DNA of 64,000 nt, taken from Aphelocoma coerulescens. Taxonomy: Eukaryota; Chordata; Aves; Passeriformes; Corvidae. Below the pieces are notes generated by a model. The model saw only the letters and a program-made list of their open reading frames with translations, was not told where the DNA came from and did not search any database. Shown here one piece after another: positions 34,434 to 45,583 of this stretch; position 1 is the stretch's first letter; every line of letters begins with the position of its first letter. Both the position numbers and the translations under genes were made by a program. The stretch spans positions 2,108,001 through 2,172,000 of the forward strand of contig NW_027184084.1 of NCBI RefSeq assembly GCF_041296385.1, written 5' to 3'.

Positions 34434-35450
34434 CCTGCCAGGATTTATTGCCGAAGGGAACAGGAGAGCAGATGCTCTAGCTATGCCCATCGAGTTAGCG
34501 AATCTGCCTAACAGATTCCAGCAAGCCCAGCTGAGCCATGCAATGTTCCATCAGAATGCTCCAGCTCTCATTTGAATGTTCCACCTCACTAGAGAACAGG
34601 TGAAAGCCATTGTGGCGACATGCCCCAACTGCCAGAAACATCAGCTTCCATCATTAGGTCAGGGGGTTAACCCCTAAGGCCTAGGCAGTTGTGAGGTATG
34701 GCAAACAGATGTCACCCACTTCCCCCAATTTGGCTGCCAGAAATATATTCATGTTTCTGTGGATACCTTTTCTGGTGCAACCTTTGCCTCAGCTCACCGT
34801 GGGGAGAGGGCCAAAGATGTCATCAACCACCTAGTACAGGCCTTCGCTGTGTTGGGGACACCAAATAAATTAAAAACTGACAATGGCACAGCATACACCT
34901 CTGCAGAGTTAAACAGATTCATGAGTGAGTGGGGTGTGGATCACATCACTGGCATCCCTGACTCACCCACAGGCCAAGCCATCGTGGAGAGAAAACATCA
35001 AACACTAAAAAGACTGCTTGAACAACAAAAGGGTGGCAGTGAGATCGCTGCCCCCATCATAAGACTGTCCAAAGCGTTGTTCACTTTGAACTTTTTAAAC
35101 TGTTCCTATGAGGAACCTGATCCTCTCATCCTGAGACACTTGACAAACTCTGCCAAACATAAACTGACTGAGAGACCTGAGGTCCTAATAAAAGACCCTG
35201 ATACTTTACAGATACATGGCCCCCTAGTCACCCAGGGTAGAGGCTAGGGGTGTGTTTCCACCCCAGAGGGTCCAAGATGGATCCCTGGGAAGTGGATCAA
35301 ACCCTTTTTGACACCACCTGTGGATGCCAGGCAAAGGAAAGAAGCTGCCACAGCCTGGAAAAGAATAAAAACCAAGCCACCTGGAAAAAAAGACTCCTCC
35401 TCCAGGCCTGAAAAACAAACCTTCCACCTCAGTCTCCTTCAAATGTATCC
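34434..35450 (+). pseudogene. ERV-B integrase
   Basis: RNase H tail and zinc domain (SHAMFHQN, stop at 34573, CPNCQKHQLPSLGQGVNP, stop at 34675). The core follows in frame 34759-35247 with WQTDVTHFP just upstream, then KTDNGTAYTSAELNRF and SPTGQAIVERKHQ: the three acidic residues are all present. The C-terminal domain (GPRWIPGKWIKPF) is split by TAG at 35245. No env ORF lies between here and the purine tract. Confidence 0.88.
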
Positions 35451-35785
35451 CCCTTCCCAAAATGACCCCTCAGTTTTGTTTTGAAAGAGGGGGAGTCCAA
35501 GGGAGCCATTGTTATTTAAGTTAATTCTATTTGTATTAATTTTATTTATGTTACACTGTCCCTAAAGTTACCTCCCATGACTGCGTGATGACATCCTACC
35601 TGCTGCTGTCCCACCTGCTGCTGCAGCTCCTCCTGTACACCTGGAGCTCCAGCGGCCGGATTCCTTCCATTATCAAGGATATTGTATGGGGTTTCTTTAT
35701 GGAGTTGTTAATTTTATTAGCCCTTCCCATTTTTAAGTGTTGGGTTTTGAAATCCCTTAAGCCTTTCCCCTCATTTCAAAGTAAT

Positions 35786-35799
35786 AAAAAAGGGGGAGG
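35786..35799 (+). other. ERV-B polypurine tract
   Basis: AAAAAAGGGGGAGG immediately before the 3' LTR, the plus-strand primer site of reverse transcription. The region 35451-35785 before it has a short leucine-rich reading (35585-35700) but no env homology that I recognise. Confidence 0.85.
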
Positions 35800-36423
35800 T
35801 GTTGGGGTGGCTCAGCCTGATCTTGGGCTGAAGCCATCAAATGTCAGTCAAACCAGGGCCATCCACTGGGTGGATTTCCCCACCCAGGACAGTGGATCGG
35901 AAGGTGGACCAGACGAGTTCACTGAGATCTAGGTTACCTCCCCCTGGGTGGCTCCCAATCCTAAATTACCTCCCCCTGTTCCAGAAAGTTCTCCCTTTCT
36001 TAGTTATTAATTGGTCCCCTGTTATGACTCCCGCCTCCCTGTTTTCCCCATTTGTTCTGAAAAATTGCATCCTCCCCTCTGCTTGTACCCAATTGGTTGT
36101 TTTCTCTTTCCCCGCCTTGCTCCACCCCCCCATAAAGGGGTGTGCCTGCTTCTCGAGGCTTTTTCTGGTTCCTGGACTCTCCTGCAAATAAACCTGTTGG
36201 AACCCATACCAGAGGCCCCTCCCGCTTTCTTTGCTTTCCAGACTAACGCAGGCCTAATCCATCGGCCACCCGATGTGCTTCCTCTGAAGAGGAGCCAGTG
36301 CACGCATCTATCTCACGCCTATTCCACTGAGCCGTCCAGCGAGGACCTTGTGGAGGCTAACGCTGCGTCCCCTCTGCCCGAGGGCACACCGAGGCTTGTG
36401 ATTACACGCCCCCGGTTGCGTTA
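35800..36423 (+). mobile_element. ERV-B 3' LTR (624 bp)
   Basis: Same length as the 5' LTR and nearly identical over its first 350 bp. It ends GGTTGCGTTA followed by the duplication cctggc (36424-36429). This LTR ends TA rather than the usual CA. Confidence 0.93.
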
Positions 36424-36429
36424 CCTGGC

Positions 36430-37360
36430 TTCTTTGATGCTGGGATAATGGGGCAGACAGTTAGCAATTGGAAGGTAAGGAAGCCCAACACCTGGGATCC
36501 TTTGCTAGAAACTGGGGAATTGAGAGAGGAATTGGAAAAGAAGCAGCAATTTGCAGCCTCTGCAGATGGCTCCTCTCAAGCATGAGGGCAAGATATCCAT
36601 TCCAGGAAGACCTTGTGAGCTCCCCAGGAAAGTGGGATACTGCAGATGAAGGTACCCAATACCTGAGTGAATTAGAGGTACTGGTAGTCATCTAATTGAT
36701 CTAAATGATGATGTCTCTAGAGAGTCAGAGGATGTCCTGTGCACACATACCATCTGGAGGAATGTGGTTCAAAGTGCCCCAGTGTCATATTCTAACAGCT
36801 TGGCAGTGATCTATTGCTGAGAAATGGATACACTACTGTGGAGTGTCTTCTTGGCTCCAAAATTTTGAAGAAAATCTCTGTCCCTCCTCATTCTTATGGG
36901 CCAGAGACTCAGTTTCAGGGGAAGCACAAGAAATCAGTAGTCTTTTGCCCTGGACAAAGGGAAAGGGAGCCCCAGGCAGATCCCACACGGCACACTCTGC
37001 TTCTTGCTGCCTGACCAACAGGAGGACATGAGGAAGTGGGATGGGGAACCCACCTTTCAGCTGGAAGCCCGTGTCCATGAACAGAGGGAAGAGAGCTGTT
37101 AAGAAGGGACCACCTAAGAAGAGTCAGTGTAGTTCCTGCAGAGACATGAGAAAGTAATTGGCATCTCCCAGACATAGAGGAACTGAAATCACCTCCCTTG
37201 ATCAGGTGAGGGGGCTTCTGGTCTGGCTTCTCAAAGGTCAGACAGTGAATACTATGACCAAGAAGAGGAATAGAGGGTCCCTGCCTCTGGCCAGGAGAAG
37301 GAAAGGGATGACCAGGCATACTGGACTGTATGGATTCGATGCCCTGGCACATCAGATTCA
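36430..37360 (+). pseudogene. ERVL-2 gag, second part
   Basis: This continues the ERVL gag interrupted by ERV-B. Frame 36468-36695 reads EGKEAQHLGSFARNWGIERG, then ARYPFQEDLVSSPGKWDTAD and EGTQYLSELEVL, an ERVL gag capsid-like block. Stops and shifts follow to the protease region. Confidence 0.65.
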
Positions 37361-37671
37361 CAGATGTATAAAGCTTTAGTAGATACTGGAGCATAGTGCA
37401 CACTGATGCCATCAAAGCACAGGACTGAGGAAGCCATCTGGATCCCTGGAGTGACAGATGGCTGCCAGGAGCTGTCTGTATTGGAGTCTGAGGTGAGTTT
37501 TACAGGGGACAAGTGGGAAAAGCACCCCATTGTGACTGGCCCAGAGGCTCCTTGTATCCTTGTCATTGACTACCTCAGGAGAGGGTACTTCAAGGACCAA
37601 AATGGGTACTGATGGGCTTTTGGTGTAGCCACTGCGAATACAGAGATTAGACAGTTGTCTACCTTTCCTGG
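37361..37671 (+). pseudogene. ERVL-2 protease
   Basis: The reading gives ALVDTGA-like sequence at 37375-37398 (the active-site codons run into a stop), then MPSKHRTEEAIWIPGVTDGC, SFTGDKWEKHPIVTGPEAPC and ILVIDYLRRGYFKDQNGY, the avian ERVL protease pattern. It is cut at 37672 by another LTR-like sequence. The RT expected next is missing from this copy. Confidence 0.7.
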
Positions 37672-38258
37672 TGTCTCGGTTTTGGAGACAAATTTCAGGA
37701 AGAAACCCTCTGGAATGAGCGTTTCCTCTAGAGGGAAAGGGCTTCAATAACTCCCTTTTCTTCTGCCAATGAGAGAAATGGATACCAGGAGGTGAAAGTG
37801 AAAAAAACCCCTGTTTATTAACAAAAAAAAAAAAAGGGCACCTGCAAGGCACAGAAAAAGAAAGAAAAAAATTAATTGAACCTTACACCCCACCCCCACC
37901 TCACCACGTGGCCGAGAGGCCAAGATGGCGACTGCCAGGCAGGGAACCTGTGGGATTTCTAGCGTGGGTTTTCTCCTTGCAGCAGCTGAAGTTGGTGGAT
38001 TTTAATGTCCTTTCTCATTTTGGTTCAGCTCCTCTGAGGTCTTGGGTTCGAGGCGGTCCCGACTGCTCCCTGGATGGGCCAAAAAGAAAAAAAACAAACA
38101 AACCAAGCTGAAACAGTTCAGGGAGGGCAGATAACACAAAAAAAACACCGAAAGGATTCCCAGTACAGCCTCCAGGCTAGGGGAAGGGAAGGAAAAACTT
38201 TTTGCTTCATTCTAATGTGATAAACAGCTATTATAGCATTGGCTTTCTCAGGTAGTAA
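37672..38258. mobile_element. LTR-like sequence of the 23684-24609 family (approximate)
   Basis: Starts TGTCTCGGTTTTGGAGACAAATTTC, which matches the reverse complement of the end of the 23684-24609 LTR. It contains an AATAAA on the minus strand near 37815, an A-run at 37820-37834, and a GC-rich piece (37905-38060). The right boundary is not fixed. Confidence 0.5.
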
Positions 38259-39181
38259 AATGTAAGAAATATTATGGATTGGAATATGTTAGGAAAAAAT
38301 ATGTGCATGTTAAGAATAACTTGGCTATGCAGATATTTACTAATTAACATTATAACTAGGGTTGAAGTTACAAGGTGATTATATAGCTTGAGTTATAAGA
38401 TGTGTTGGCCTGTTAACCCTGTGATTCTGTGTTTTCCCCCTGTTCCCTCCCTAGCCTTGGCCATTCCCTTGGTTTCTCCCAATTTGTTCCTGTACCCCAA
38501 CCCTGCCCAGGGACCGCCCCTGGGCCCCTGACAAAACAACCCCGCACCCAGACCACGTGTTCTCTCTACTTCTGAACATCGTGGGGACAAGATGTGATTA
38601 AAACCATCTCAAACCCTCATGAGAGACCCTTCTCTACCTTCTTTACCATCCGCTGCGTTGTAACGCTGCTAGCTGCCGGAGCCAGATTGCAGGGCTGTCC
38701 AAAATGGACTCCGGGATGCAATTAATCGCATGACCCTAGGAAACCCTTATTACCGCAGGCCTGGTTCCTACGGTATAGCACCGTGTCCCGCAGCCATAGG
38801 GAGGAGGAGGAGGAGAAGATCCAGCAGGCAGGAGTTGTGCAGCAAGATTGATTTATTTAATTATTTTACAAACTCTTTTATAGACTTTTTTCTTCATAGC
38901 CTAATTGGACAAAGGGCCAGCCACCCCTTGGGGGTGATTGGCTAAAATCCTAAAACATCCATTGTCAAAATATTTTTCTACTATACCATAAACAAGACTT
39001 TTCAAGGTTGCAGGTGTCTGGGTTGTTTACATTCCCTGCTACCTCTTCTGTGAGAGAGAAAAGTCTCTCACGGACTTAGAAAATAACAAGAAAATCCTCG
39101 CTAGCAGCATTTTTGTATCTACAAACCCTCGCTGAGCTTTCAGGCCACAGCAGCCTGCTAGACAGAGTCCAGCATTTACAA
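38259..39181 (+). mobile_element. LTR (TGTAAG...TTTACA) carrying a nested solo LTR
   Basis: It begins TGTAAGAAATATTATGG and ends CCAGCATTTACA, with short inverted ends TGTAA/TTACA. The block 38748-39129 inside it is an ERV-C-family solo LTR with its duplication. No target duplication was found for the outer element, so its ends are tentative. Confidence 0.55.
38748..39123 (-). mobile_element. Solo LTR (376 bp) of the ERV-C family
   Basis: Reverse complement of the ERV-C LTR (47046-47421), same 376-bp length and almost the same sequence. It is flanked by a perfect 6-bp duplication aaccct (38742-38747 and 39124-39129). The high similarity to a provirus with identical LTRs suggests recent activity. 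Confidence 0.95.
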
Positions 39182-39934
39182 CAATAAGATACCTATATAA
39201 TTTGAATTATAACTTATTTATACAATGTAATAGCTAGTATATGGTTAACTAATCGCTTAATGCTTAAATAAATGGAAAGCCGGGTGGATAATCTCAAAAA
39301 TAGACAAGATAAGAGAAGCAGCAGGATGTGCTAATGAGAAAGGAATTCAAACCGGTTGGACCCAGAAAGACCTAGGAACACCATAACTGAGCATGCTCCA
39401 AAGACAAATTTGAAAAGTTTGAGATTTGAGGAAGACCTGAGCCTTCATCAGAGAAGACCCCCAAAGACCCTCACATCATAATATACATGCTCTAAAAGGC
39501 AGACCGGGGGAGGAACTATGTTAATCCCTTCTAAAAAAGAAATGTAAATTAGTTCACAGAAAAACTATGCATATGCATTGTAGTTTATTAATATGCATAA
39601 TGTTAAAGCATATAACCGGGAAGTTTGTGTAAGTGGGGGTGCCTCTGGCTATGAGCCAAGCACCCAGCGCTGTCCTTTGCTTTAAGTGACCTTTGTCCCC
39701 AATTGTCCCTTATTAAATTTATAAAACCCCAAAAACAAAAGGAGTGGGCTTCGTTTCTCACACTAGGAAAAAAAACCAATCCAACAAAAGGAACCATGTA
39801 GTGTCCTGGTCCGCCCTGTCCGGAGCACCCAGAGAGAGAGAGATTGAACAGAGCCCGCACAGGAGCCCAAGGCTCCCTGCCCCACCCCCCGGGTCCATTT
39901 TAAAGCTACAGCAACCATTTTCTGGGCATTAAGC
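39182..39934. mobile_element. Stacked LTR-like remnants, unresolved
   Basis: A TGTAATAGCTAGTATATGG start at 39228, a TTTATAAAACC box near 39718 and CTCACA near 39761 suggest an LTR of about 530 bp. From 39805 TGTCCTGGTCCGCCC...CAGACACTAAGG looks like another. No duplications were found. Confidence 0.4.
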
Positions 39935-40478
39935 AGACACTAAGGGAATAAAGCATCATCATTTTTTATCAGTAGCTGGTACAGGTGTTTTGAATTCAAT
40001 ACAAGAATAATGCTGATAACACATGGATGTTTTGCTTGTTGCTAAGTGTTGCTTATCCTAAGTTAAGGACTTTGCAGTGTCTCATGCTTTGGCAGCAAGC
40101 AGGTGCACAAGAAGCTGGGAGGGAGCATAGTAAGGATGGCTGACCCGAACTGGCTAAAGGGATATTCCATACCATAGAACATCATGCCCAGTATGTAAAG
40201 TGAGGAAGTTACCCAAAAGGGGGTTGATTGCTATTTGGAGATGGGCTGGGTATTGGTCAATGGGTGGTGAGCAATTGTATTGTGCATCGCTTGTTGTTCT
40301 TGGGGTTTATTCCTCTCTTTTTCCTATTATTATTCTATTTTATTTTATTTGAATTTTTTAAACTGCTCTTAGATCAACCCAAAAATTTTACTTTTATGAT
40401 TCTACACCCCACTGGAATGGGCTGGTGGTGGGGGTTGAGTGAGAAACTGCATGGTACTTATTTGCTGGCTGAGCCACA
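39935..40478 (+). mobile_element. ERVL-type LTR (plus)
   Basis: It holds TAGCTGGTACAGG, GAATAATGCTGATAACAC, GGATATTCCATACCATAGAACATCATGCCC and GGTGGTGAGCAATTG, the same series as the minus-strand fragment 22861-23312. It abuts ERVL RNase H. The 5' boundary is approximate. Confidence 0.7.
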
Positions 40479-41317
40479 ATGACTGGTCAGAAGGCAGAGG
40501 TTTTGGAGCACTGCCTGAGCAGGTGGCTTGTAGCCAAGAGGCCCCATGATGAGTTATCAGAAGATGAAACATATTATGCTCTGTTTACTGATGGATCCTG
40601 TTGTATGGTAGGAAACCATTGGAACTGGAAAGCTGCTGTCTGGAGTTCCACACCACAAGTAACAGAAGCCATTGAAAGAGAAGGCAAGTGAAGGCAATTT
40701 GCAGAAGTGAAAGCCACCCAACTAGCCCTAGAGATTGCTGCGTGAGAAAAGTCTCCTGTACTCTATACTGACTCCTGGATGGTGGATAATGCCTTGTGGG
40801 GGTGGCTGCAGCAGTGGAAGAAGGCCAATTGGCAATGCAGGGGTAAACCCATCTGGGCTGCTGCATTGTGGCAGGACATCACTGCACAGGTAGAAAATAT
40901 GGCTCTGAAGGTAAGTCATGTAGATGCTCACGTGCCCAAAAGTTGTGCCACTGAAGAACACTGAGACAATGAAAATGTAGACAAGACTGTCAAAATTGAA
41001 GTGGCTCAGTTGGACTTGGACTGGGAGCATAACAGTGAGCTATATGTACTTCAATAGGCCCACAAAACATTGGGACATCTAGAGAGAGAGGCAACATACA
41101 GATGGGCTTGTGATCAAGGGGTGGACCTGACCATGGAGGCCATCACACAGGTGACTCATGAATGGGAAATGTGCTGCAATCAAGCAAGCCACATGAGTAA
41201 ACTCTGCCTGGAATAGACAGCAGTGGCTGGGTTTTTGATATGGCAAGGGCTGGCAAATTGATGGTATTGGACCAGTGCCAAAGCAAGCAGTACATACTCA
41301 CCACGGTGGAAGCAACT
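40479..41317 (+). pseudogene. ERVL-2 RNase H and integrase zinc domain
   Basis: RNase H: YALFTDGSCCMVGNHWNWKA (Asp), a stop at 40689, then TDSWMVDNALWGWLQQWKKA (Asp; the first base of this frame is before 40779) and VSHVDAHVPKS. Integrase follows with HKTLGHLEREATYRWACDQG and a worn CxxC (EMCCNQ), then stops. It matches ERVL-1 (9126-10236) motif by motif. At 41318 a cluster of LTRs cuts in, and the core resumes as a scrap at 43327. Confidence 0.82.
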
Positions 41318-41337
41318 ACTGTTACCAGATGATAAAT

Positions 41338-42412
41338 TGTAGTGGATTGATGCTGGCCAGATGCCAGGCATCCACCAAAGCTGCTCACTCATTCCACTCT
41401 GCAGCCGGACAGAGGAAAGAAAATTTAACTAAGGGTTTATGGGTTGAGATAAGGACTGGGAGAGATCACTCACCAAATACCATCACAGGCAAAAGAGGCT
41501 CAAATTAGAGATATGAAATTAATTTATTACTAACAAAATCAGAGCAGGATAATGAGAAGTAAAATAAGACCTTAAAAACACTTCCCTCCACCGCTCCCTC
41601 CTTCCCAGCTCTATCTCCTACCCCGGTGGTGCAAGGAGACAGGGAATGGGAGTTATGGTCAGTTCATCACGCATGGCTTCTTCCACTGCTTAGGGAGAGA
41701 AGTCGTCCCCCTTCTGCACCGTGGGGTCCCTCCCATGGGATACAGTTCTCCCCGAATGTCTCTGATGTGAGTCCATTTCATGAGAAACAGCTCTCTGTGA
41801 ACTGCTGCAATGAGTCCACCCCATAGGCAACAGTCCTCCTGAAACTGCTGCAACATGGGTGACTTCCACAGGGTGCAGTTTTTCAAGAACAGGCTGCTCC
41901 AGTGTGGGCTCCTCTCTCCATGGGCCTCCCACTGGGTCACAGCCTCCTGTCAGGCATCCACCTGCTCTGGCATGGGACTCCTCCATGGGCTGCAGGTGGA
42001 TCTCTGCATCCCTGTCGATCTCCATGGGCTGCAAGGAATCAGCCTGCTTCACAATGGTTTTTACCACGGGCTGCGGGGGAATCTCAGCTCCAGCACCTGG
42101 AGCACCTCCTCCCCCTCCTTCTTCACTGACTTTGGTGTCTACATAGTTGTTCCTCTCACGTGTTCTCACTCCTCTCTTCTCTGCCAGCAATTATAACTGT
42201 GCCACCACTTTTGTTTTGATTTCTTCTTAGATATGTTATCACAGAGGCATTACCACCATTTCTAATTGGCCCAGCCTTGGCAGCGGCATGTCCATCTTTG
42301 GAGCCACCAGGGATTGGCTCCACTGGACATGGTGGAAGCTTCTAGCAGCTTCTCACAGAAGCCAGCTCTGTGGCCCTCCCTGCCACCAAAAACCAGGCCA
42401 TGCAACCCCAAT
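41338..42412 (-). mobile_element. Solo LTR family D (1,075 bp) in LTR B copy 1
   Basis: On the minus strand it starts TGTATTGGGGTTGCATGG and ends CATCAATCCACTACA. It is flanked by the 4-bp duplication attg (41334-41337 and 42413-42416), and the B-family sequence GATAAATTGTCTAC is restored across it. AATAAATTAA on the minus strand near 41535 is a candidate poly-A signal. Frames through its CTGCTCCA/TGGGCTGCAGG-type repeats (41800-42080) are not genes. Confidence 0.82.
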
Positions 42413-42716
42413 ACAATTGTCTACACCTGGTGAGCTAGCACAATGCTTATTTTTCAAAAACCACTGGCCTATAGAACTGCACAATGCCCATTGTATAAGA
42501 ACTGGAAGTCCACCAGCCCCAGCACCCTGCCAACTTTAAAAGGTCAGCTGTAACATTGGGGTCCCCAACAACTAGGGACCACCAAAGAGACCCCCAGGGC
42601 AGAAGAACACATGTGTAAAGGGGAGGGAAAATATGTTAATGATTTCGGGGAAAGTATTATCATATGTATGTTTTTTCTGGGACAATCAGTGAATATGTAC
42701 GTAAAATACAATATAT

Positions 42717-43180
42717 TGACGCCAAAAAGATTTTTGCTTTTTATACATTTTCCATATATTCATAGCTCTGTAGACTACTTTTATATAGTTATATAGCTCC
42801 TTAACTAACTCTAGTACTTTTCCTACCCCTTCATTTAGATATTAGAATAATAAGATAACCTTCCTGGAATCTTATTTAGTCTTGCCTCTATAGTGAACCA
42901 AGGATGTCCTATTTTCTCCATATATTGTAGACATAATAAATGTGGGGTTAGAAGTTAGGGGAGGCTTCAGTGGGGGCAGAACCAAAAGAGGGGATTACTT
43001 AATTAACTGTTTCTCTAATTGGATGATTTCTGTTAAGTATGCTAATTTGTTAAACTTATAAAATTGTCAGAGTCCCGTATTACATGTGCATTTTGCCATA
43101 TTTGTACCAGGAAGGACCTTCATTAAAGGTAACTGCTTTTTATCATCTTACTATTGTTTGGCTTGTGATTTTAGGCACCA
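42717..43180 (+). mobile_element. Solo LTR family C (464 bp) in LTR B copy 1
   Basis: TGACGCCAAAAAG...TTAGGCACCA with a 4-bp duplication atat (42713-42716 and 43181-43184). Skipping it gives TACAATATATAAACAG, exactly as in B copy 2 (45367-45382). A CTTATAAAATT box lies near 43056. Confidence 0.85.
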
Positions 43181-43326
43181 ATATAAACAGAAACTTTCCT
43201 GTACTCAGCATGCATGGTATTCAGAGGAGATATCTCTCTGTGCATCCAGCCAAATAAAGAATGACTGCTTCTTAAAGCTACATTGGTGCTCAGGAGTTTT
43301 TATTTTACCGAATTTTTGGCAACAGT

Positions 43327-43512
43327 ACTGGTTGGCTGCAAACATGTCACTGCCTGAAACACTACTTGGGCCTTGAAAGGCAAATTTGTTATGATACAGT
43401 ACCCCACAAAGAATAGTGTCAGTCAGTGGGATTCCCCCTGTCCTTCTGAGTAGGGGGTGTGAGAGAGAAAATTGGTGGGAACCTGGTGGCCAGCATAGAT
43501 CAACCCACCACA
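43327..43512 (+). pseudogene. ERVL-2 integrase scrap and 3' LTR end
   Basis: 43327-43430 reads, with stops, like the region before the second catalytic Asp of ERVL integrase (LKHYLGLERQICYDTVPHKE). 43432-43512 matches the end of the ERVL-2 5' LTR (GGTGGGAACCTGG...CAACCCACCACA). The catalytic core proper is lost. Confidence 0.5.
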
Positions 43513-43807
43513 GTGGGCTCTTCACAGTCTGCAGTTCCTTTAGGAAATAGCCAACTGCTCCACCATGGGGTCCTCCACAGGCCACAGGGAAAATGTCTGC
43601 TCCAGTGCTTGAAGCATCTCCTTCCCCTCCTTCTTCTCTTACCTTTCTGTTCACACTACTGTTTCTCACCTGTTTTTCATCACTCCTTTGCTCATATTGG
43701 ATTTTTTCCCTTTCAAAGAGGTCCCATCAACTTCACTGATTGGTTCAGGTTTGGCCTGTGGTGGGGCCATTGCCAAGCTGGCTGCAGCCAGCTGTGTCTG
43801 GCACAGG

Positions 43808-45511
43808 TGTTACCAAATGATAAATTGTCTACAGCTGGTGAGCTAACACAATACTTATTCTCTAAAATGCACTGACCTGTGGAACTGCTCAATGCCTATT
43901 GTATAAAAAGGAGAACTGGAAGTTCACCAGCCCCAGTGTCCTGCCAACTTGACCTGGTCCACTGGAACATTGGGGTCCCCGACCACTAGGGACCACCAGA
44001 GAGACCCCTAGGACAGAAGAACACATGTGTAAAGGGGAGGAAAAATATGTTAATGACTTTGGGGAAATGATTATCACATGTATGTTTATTCTGGGACAAT
44101 CAGAATAGGTTAGCAAGCATAGTCCCGGAAGGGATGTCCTTGCTAAGGGGGGCTTACAGCTTCCTCTGGGACCTGATAGAACCTATCAGCTGGCCAGTTT
44201 GAATATGGACAATTCTCTAAGCCACTTAAAGTTGTGACCGCCTCTGTGATCCACACTTAAGAATAGACAGACTCCCCCCAAGCTCTCTCTCGTTTCCGGC
44301 ACTGGGACAGGTGGCTGCGGGCCCCGTGCGGGGGCCAGCAGGCCCAGCCAGGCCCTGCTCAGGCCGGGCTGGGCCACGGCCATCCTGAAGCCATGGGCCT
44401 GTTCCATCCGTGGAACCCCCCCCACTGCCTTGCTGTGGGCAGCCGGAGCGGCTTGGCTCTCCCCCCTCTGCACTGCGATAAGAAAAATTACAGCTGCAAG
44501 GCCGAGGTGAGATTAACCCTTCTATTGCTGTGAAGAGCTGAAAACCTAAGGGAAGAGAAAGAGGAGATGCTTAAAGCTGAAATTCTGTTGTGAAGCTATG
44601 ATATATCAGAGTATCCCGCTGTAATTTCATGAAGATATAGGGGGTGGAGTGTTCAACTCGTAAGCAAAAGCACCTGCGCTGAGATAGGCAGATGCTGACG
44701 CAGCTGTAATTTCATGAGAAGTTTGGACAGGGAGAGATGGACCAGATGAGGACTTTTGCTCCAAATGGGAAAGGAGAAAACCTCAGTTCCTAGAGATGCT
44801 CCCAGAGATAGTTCTAAAGATGAAGATGAGGAATACCCTTTGCTCCCTGGGAAGGAGAAGGGCCTCTGTTTTTGTTTCTGAACGGCTCAACCTTAAAATT
44901 GTACCCCAACAACTTCAAGAGTGGACCCTCGAAAGCAGTTGTGGGAAAAGCTGCAAGTTGGGGGAAGGGACTCACATGCAAACAGAGAGACTCCTCTTCC
45001 TAAATGGACTGAACAATATTTGGAAGTGGGCGGCTGTCTCGTTGTGATAATGTGTTCATAGCACGAGCAAGAAGACACTTCTCTTTCTAAATGGACTGAA
45101 CAAGGTTATTATGGAAGTGGTAAACAGACTGAACATCTTAAGGGTTGTCTTTTTACATTGTCAGTGGGAGAAGGGAGGAAGGTGGGGGGAGGAGGAGAGT
45201 TCTGAAGGTGGTATAATTTTTTTTTCTTCTTTTAGGTCTGTTAATAAACTTCTTTATATTCTTTCAAGTTTGGTGCCTGCTTTGCATTTCTCCTAATTCT
45301 TATCTCACAGAAGATAAACAGCAATGAGTATTTTGGACCAAACCACTACAAATATGTATGTAAAATACAATATATAAACAGAAACTTTCCTGTACTCAGC
45401 ATGCACAACTTTCAGAGGAGATATCCCCCTGTGGATCTGGTCGAATAAAGAATGCGTGCTTCTTAATGCTACATTGGTGTTAAGAAGTATTTTACTGATT
45501 TTTTGATAACA
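43808..45511 (+). mobile_element. LTR family B, copy 2, carrying LTR family E
   Basis: TGTTACCAAATGATAAATTG...ATTTTTTGATAACA. TATA-like TTGTATAAAAAGG lies near 43898 and GAATAAAGAATG near 45443. It is split by the E-family LTR at 44108-45350. The flanks cacagg and caagga are an imperfect duplication at best. Confidence 0.8.
44108..45350 (+). mobile_element. Solo LTR family E (1,243 bp), plus orientation
   Basis: GGTTAGCAAGCATAG...GGACCAAACCACTACA, flanked by the 4-bp aata (44104-44107 and 45351-45354). It is homologous over its length to 27440-28718 in reverse, but it lacks the first seven bases (TGTCATA) of that copy. AATAAAC poly-A signal near 45245. Confidence 0.85.
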
Positions 45512-45583
45512 CAAGGAGCTCCTGGCTTCTTCTCAGAGGCCACCCCTGCAGCCTGTCCCCCTTCCAAAATCTTGCTACTTAGT

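Larger units (their letters stand above)
41318..43326 (+). mobile_element. LTR family B, copy 1, carrying two nested LTRs
   Basis: Starts TGTTACCAGATGATAAATTG and ends TTTTTGGCAACA. Skipping 41338-42412 and 42717-43180 leaves a sequence that aligns end to end with copy 2 (43808-45511). TATA-like TTGTATAAGAACTGG lies near 42491 and AATAAAG near 43254. It sits inside the ERVL-2 integrase. Confidence 0.8.
43513..45583 (-). mobile_element. LTR family D, copy 2, split by LTR B copy 2
   Basis: 43513-43807 and 45512-45583 align, in the same order, with parts of D copy 1 (CTGCTCCA repeats; CTTCTCAGAGGCCACCCCTGCAGCC; end TTAGTACA). Its left end is truncated. Between them lies the B-family LTR. Confidence 0.6.

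Noticed and set aside
41640..42190. Frames of 75-166 codons on both strands with repeated short motifs
   Set aside because: They fall inside solo LTR D (TSD attg), whose internal tandem motifs keep frames open by chance.
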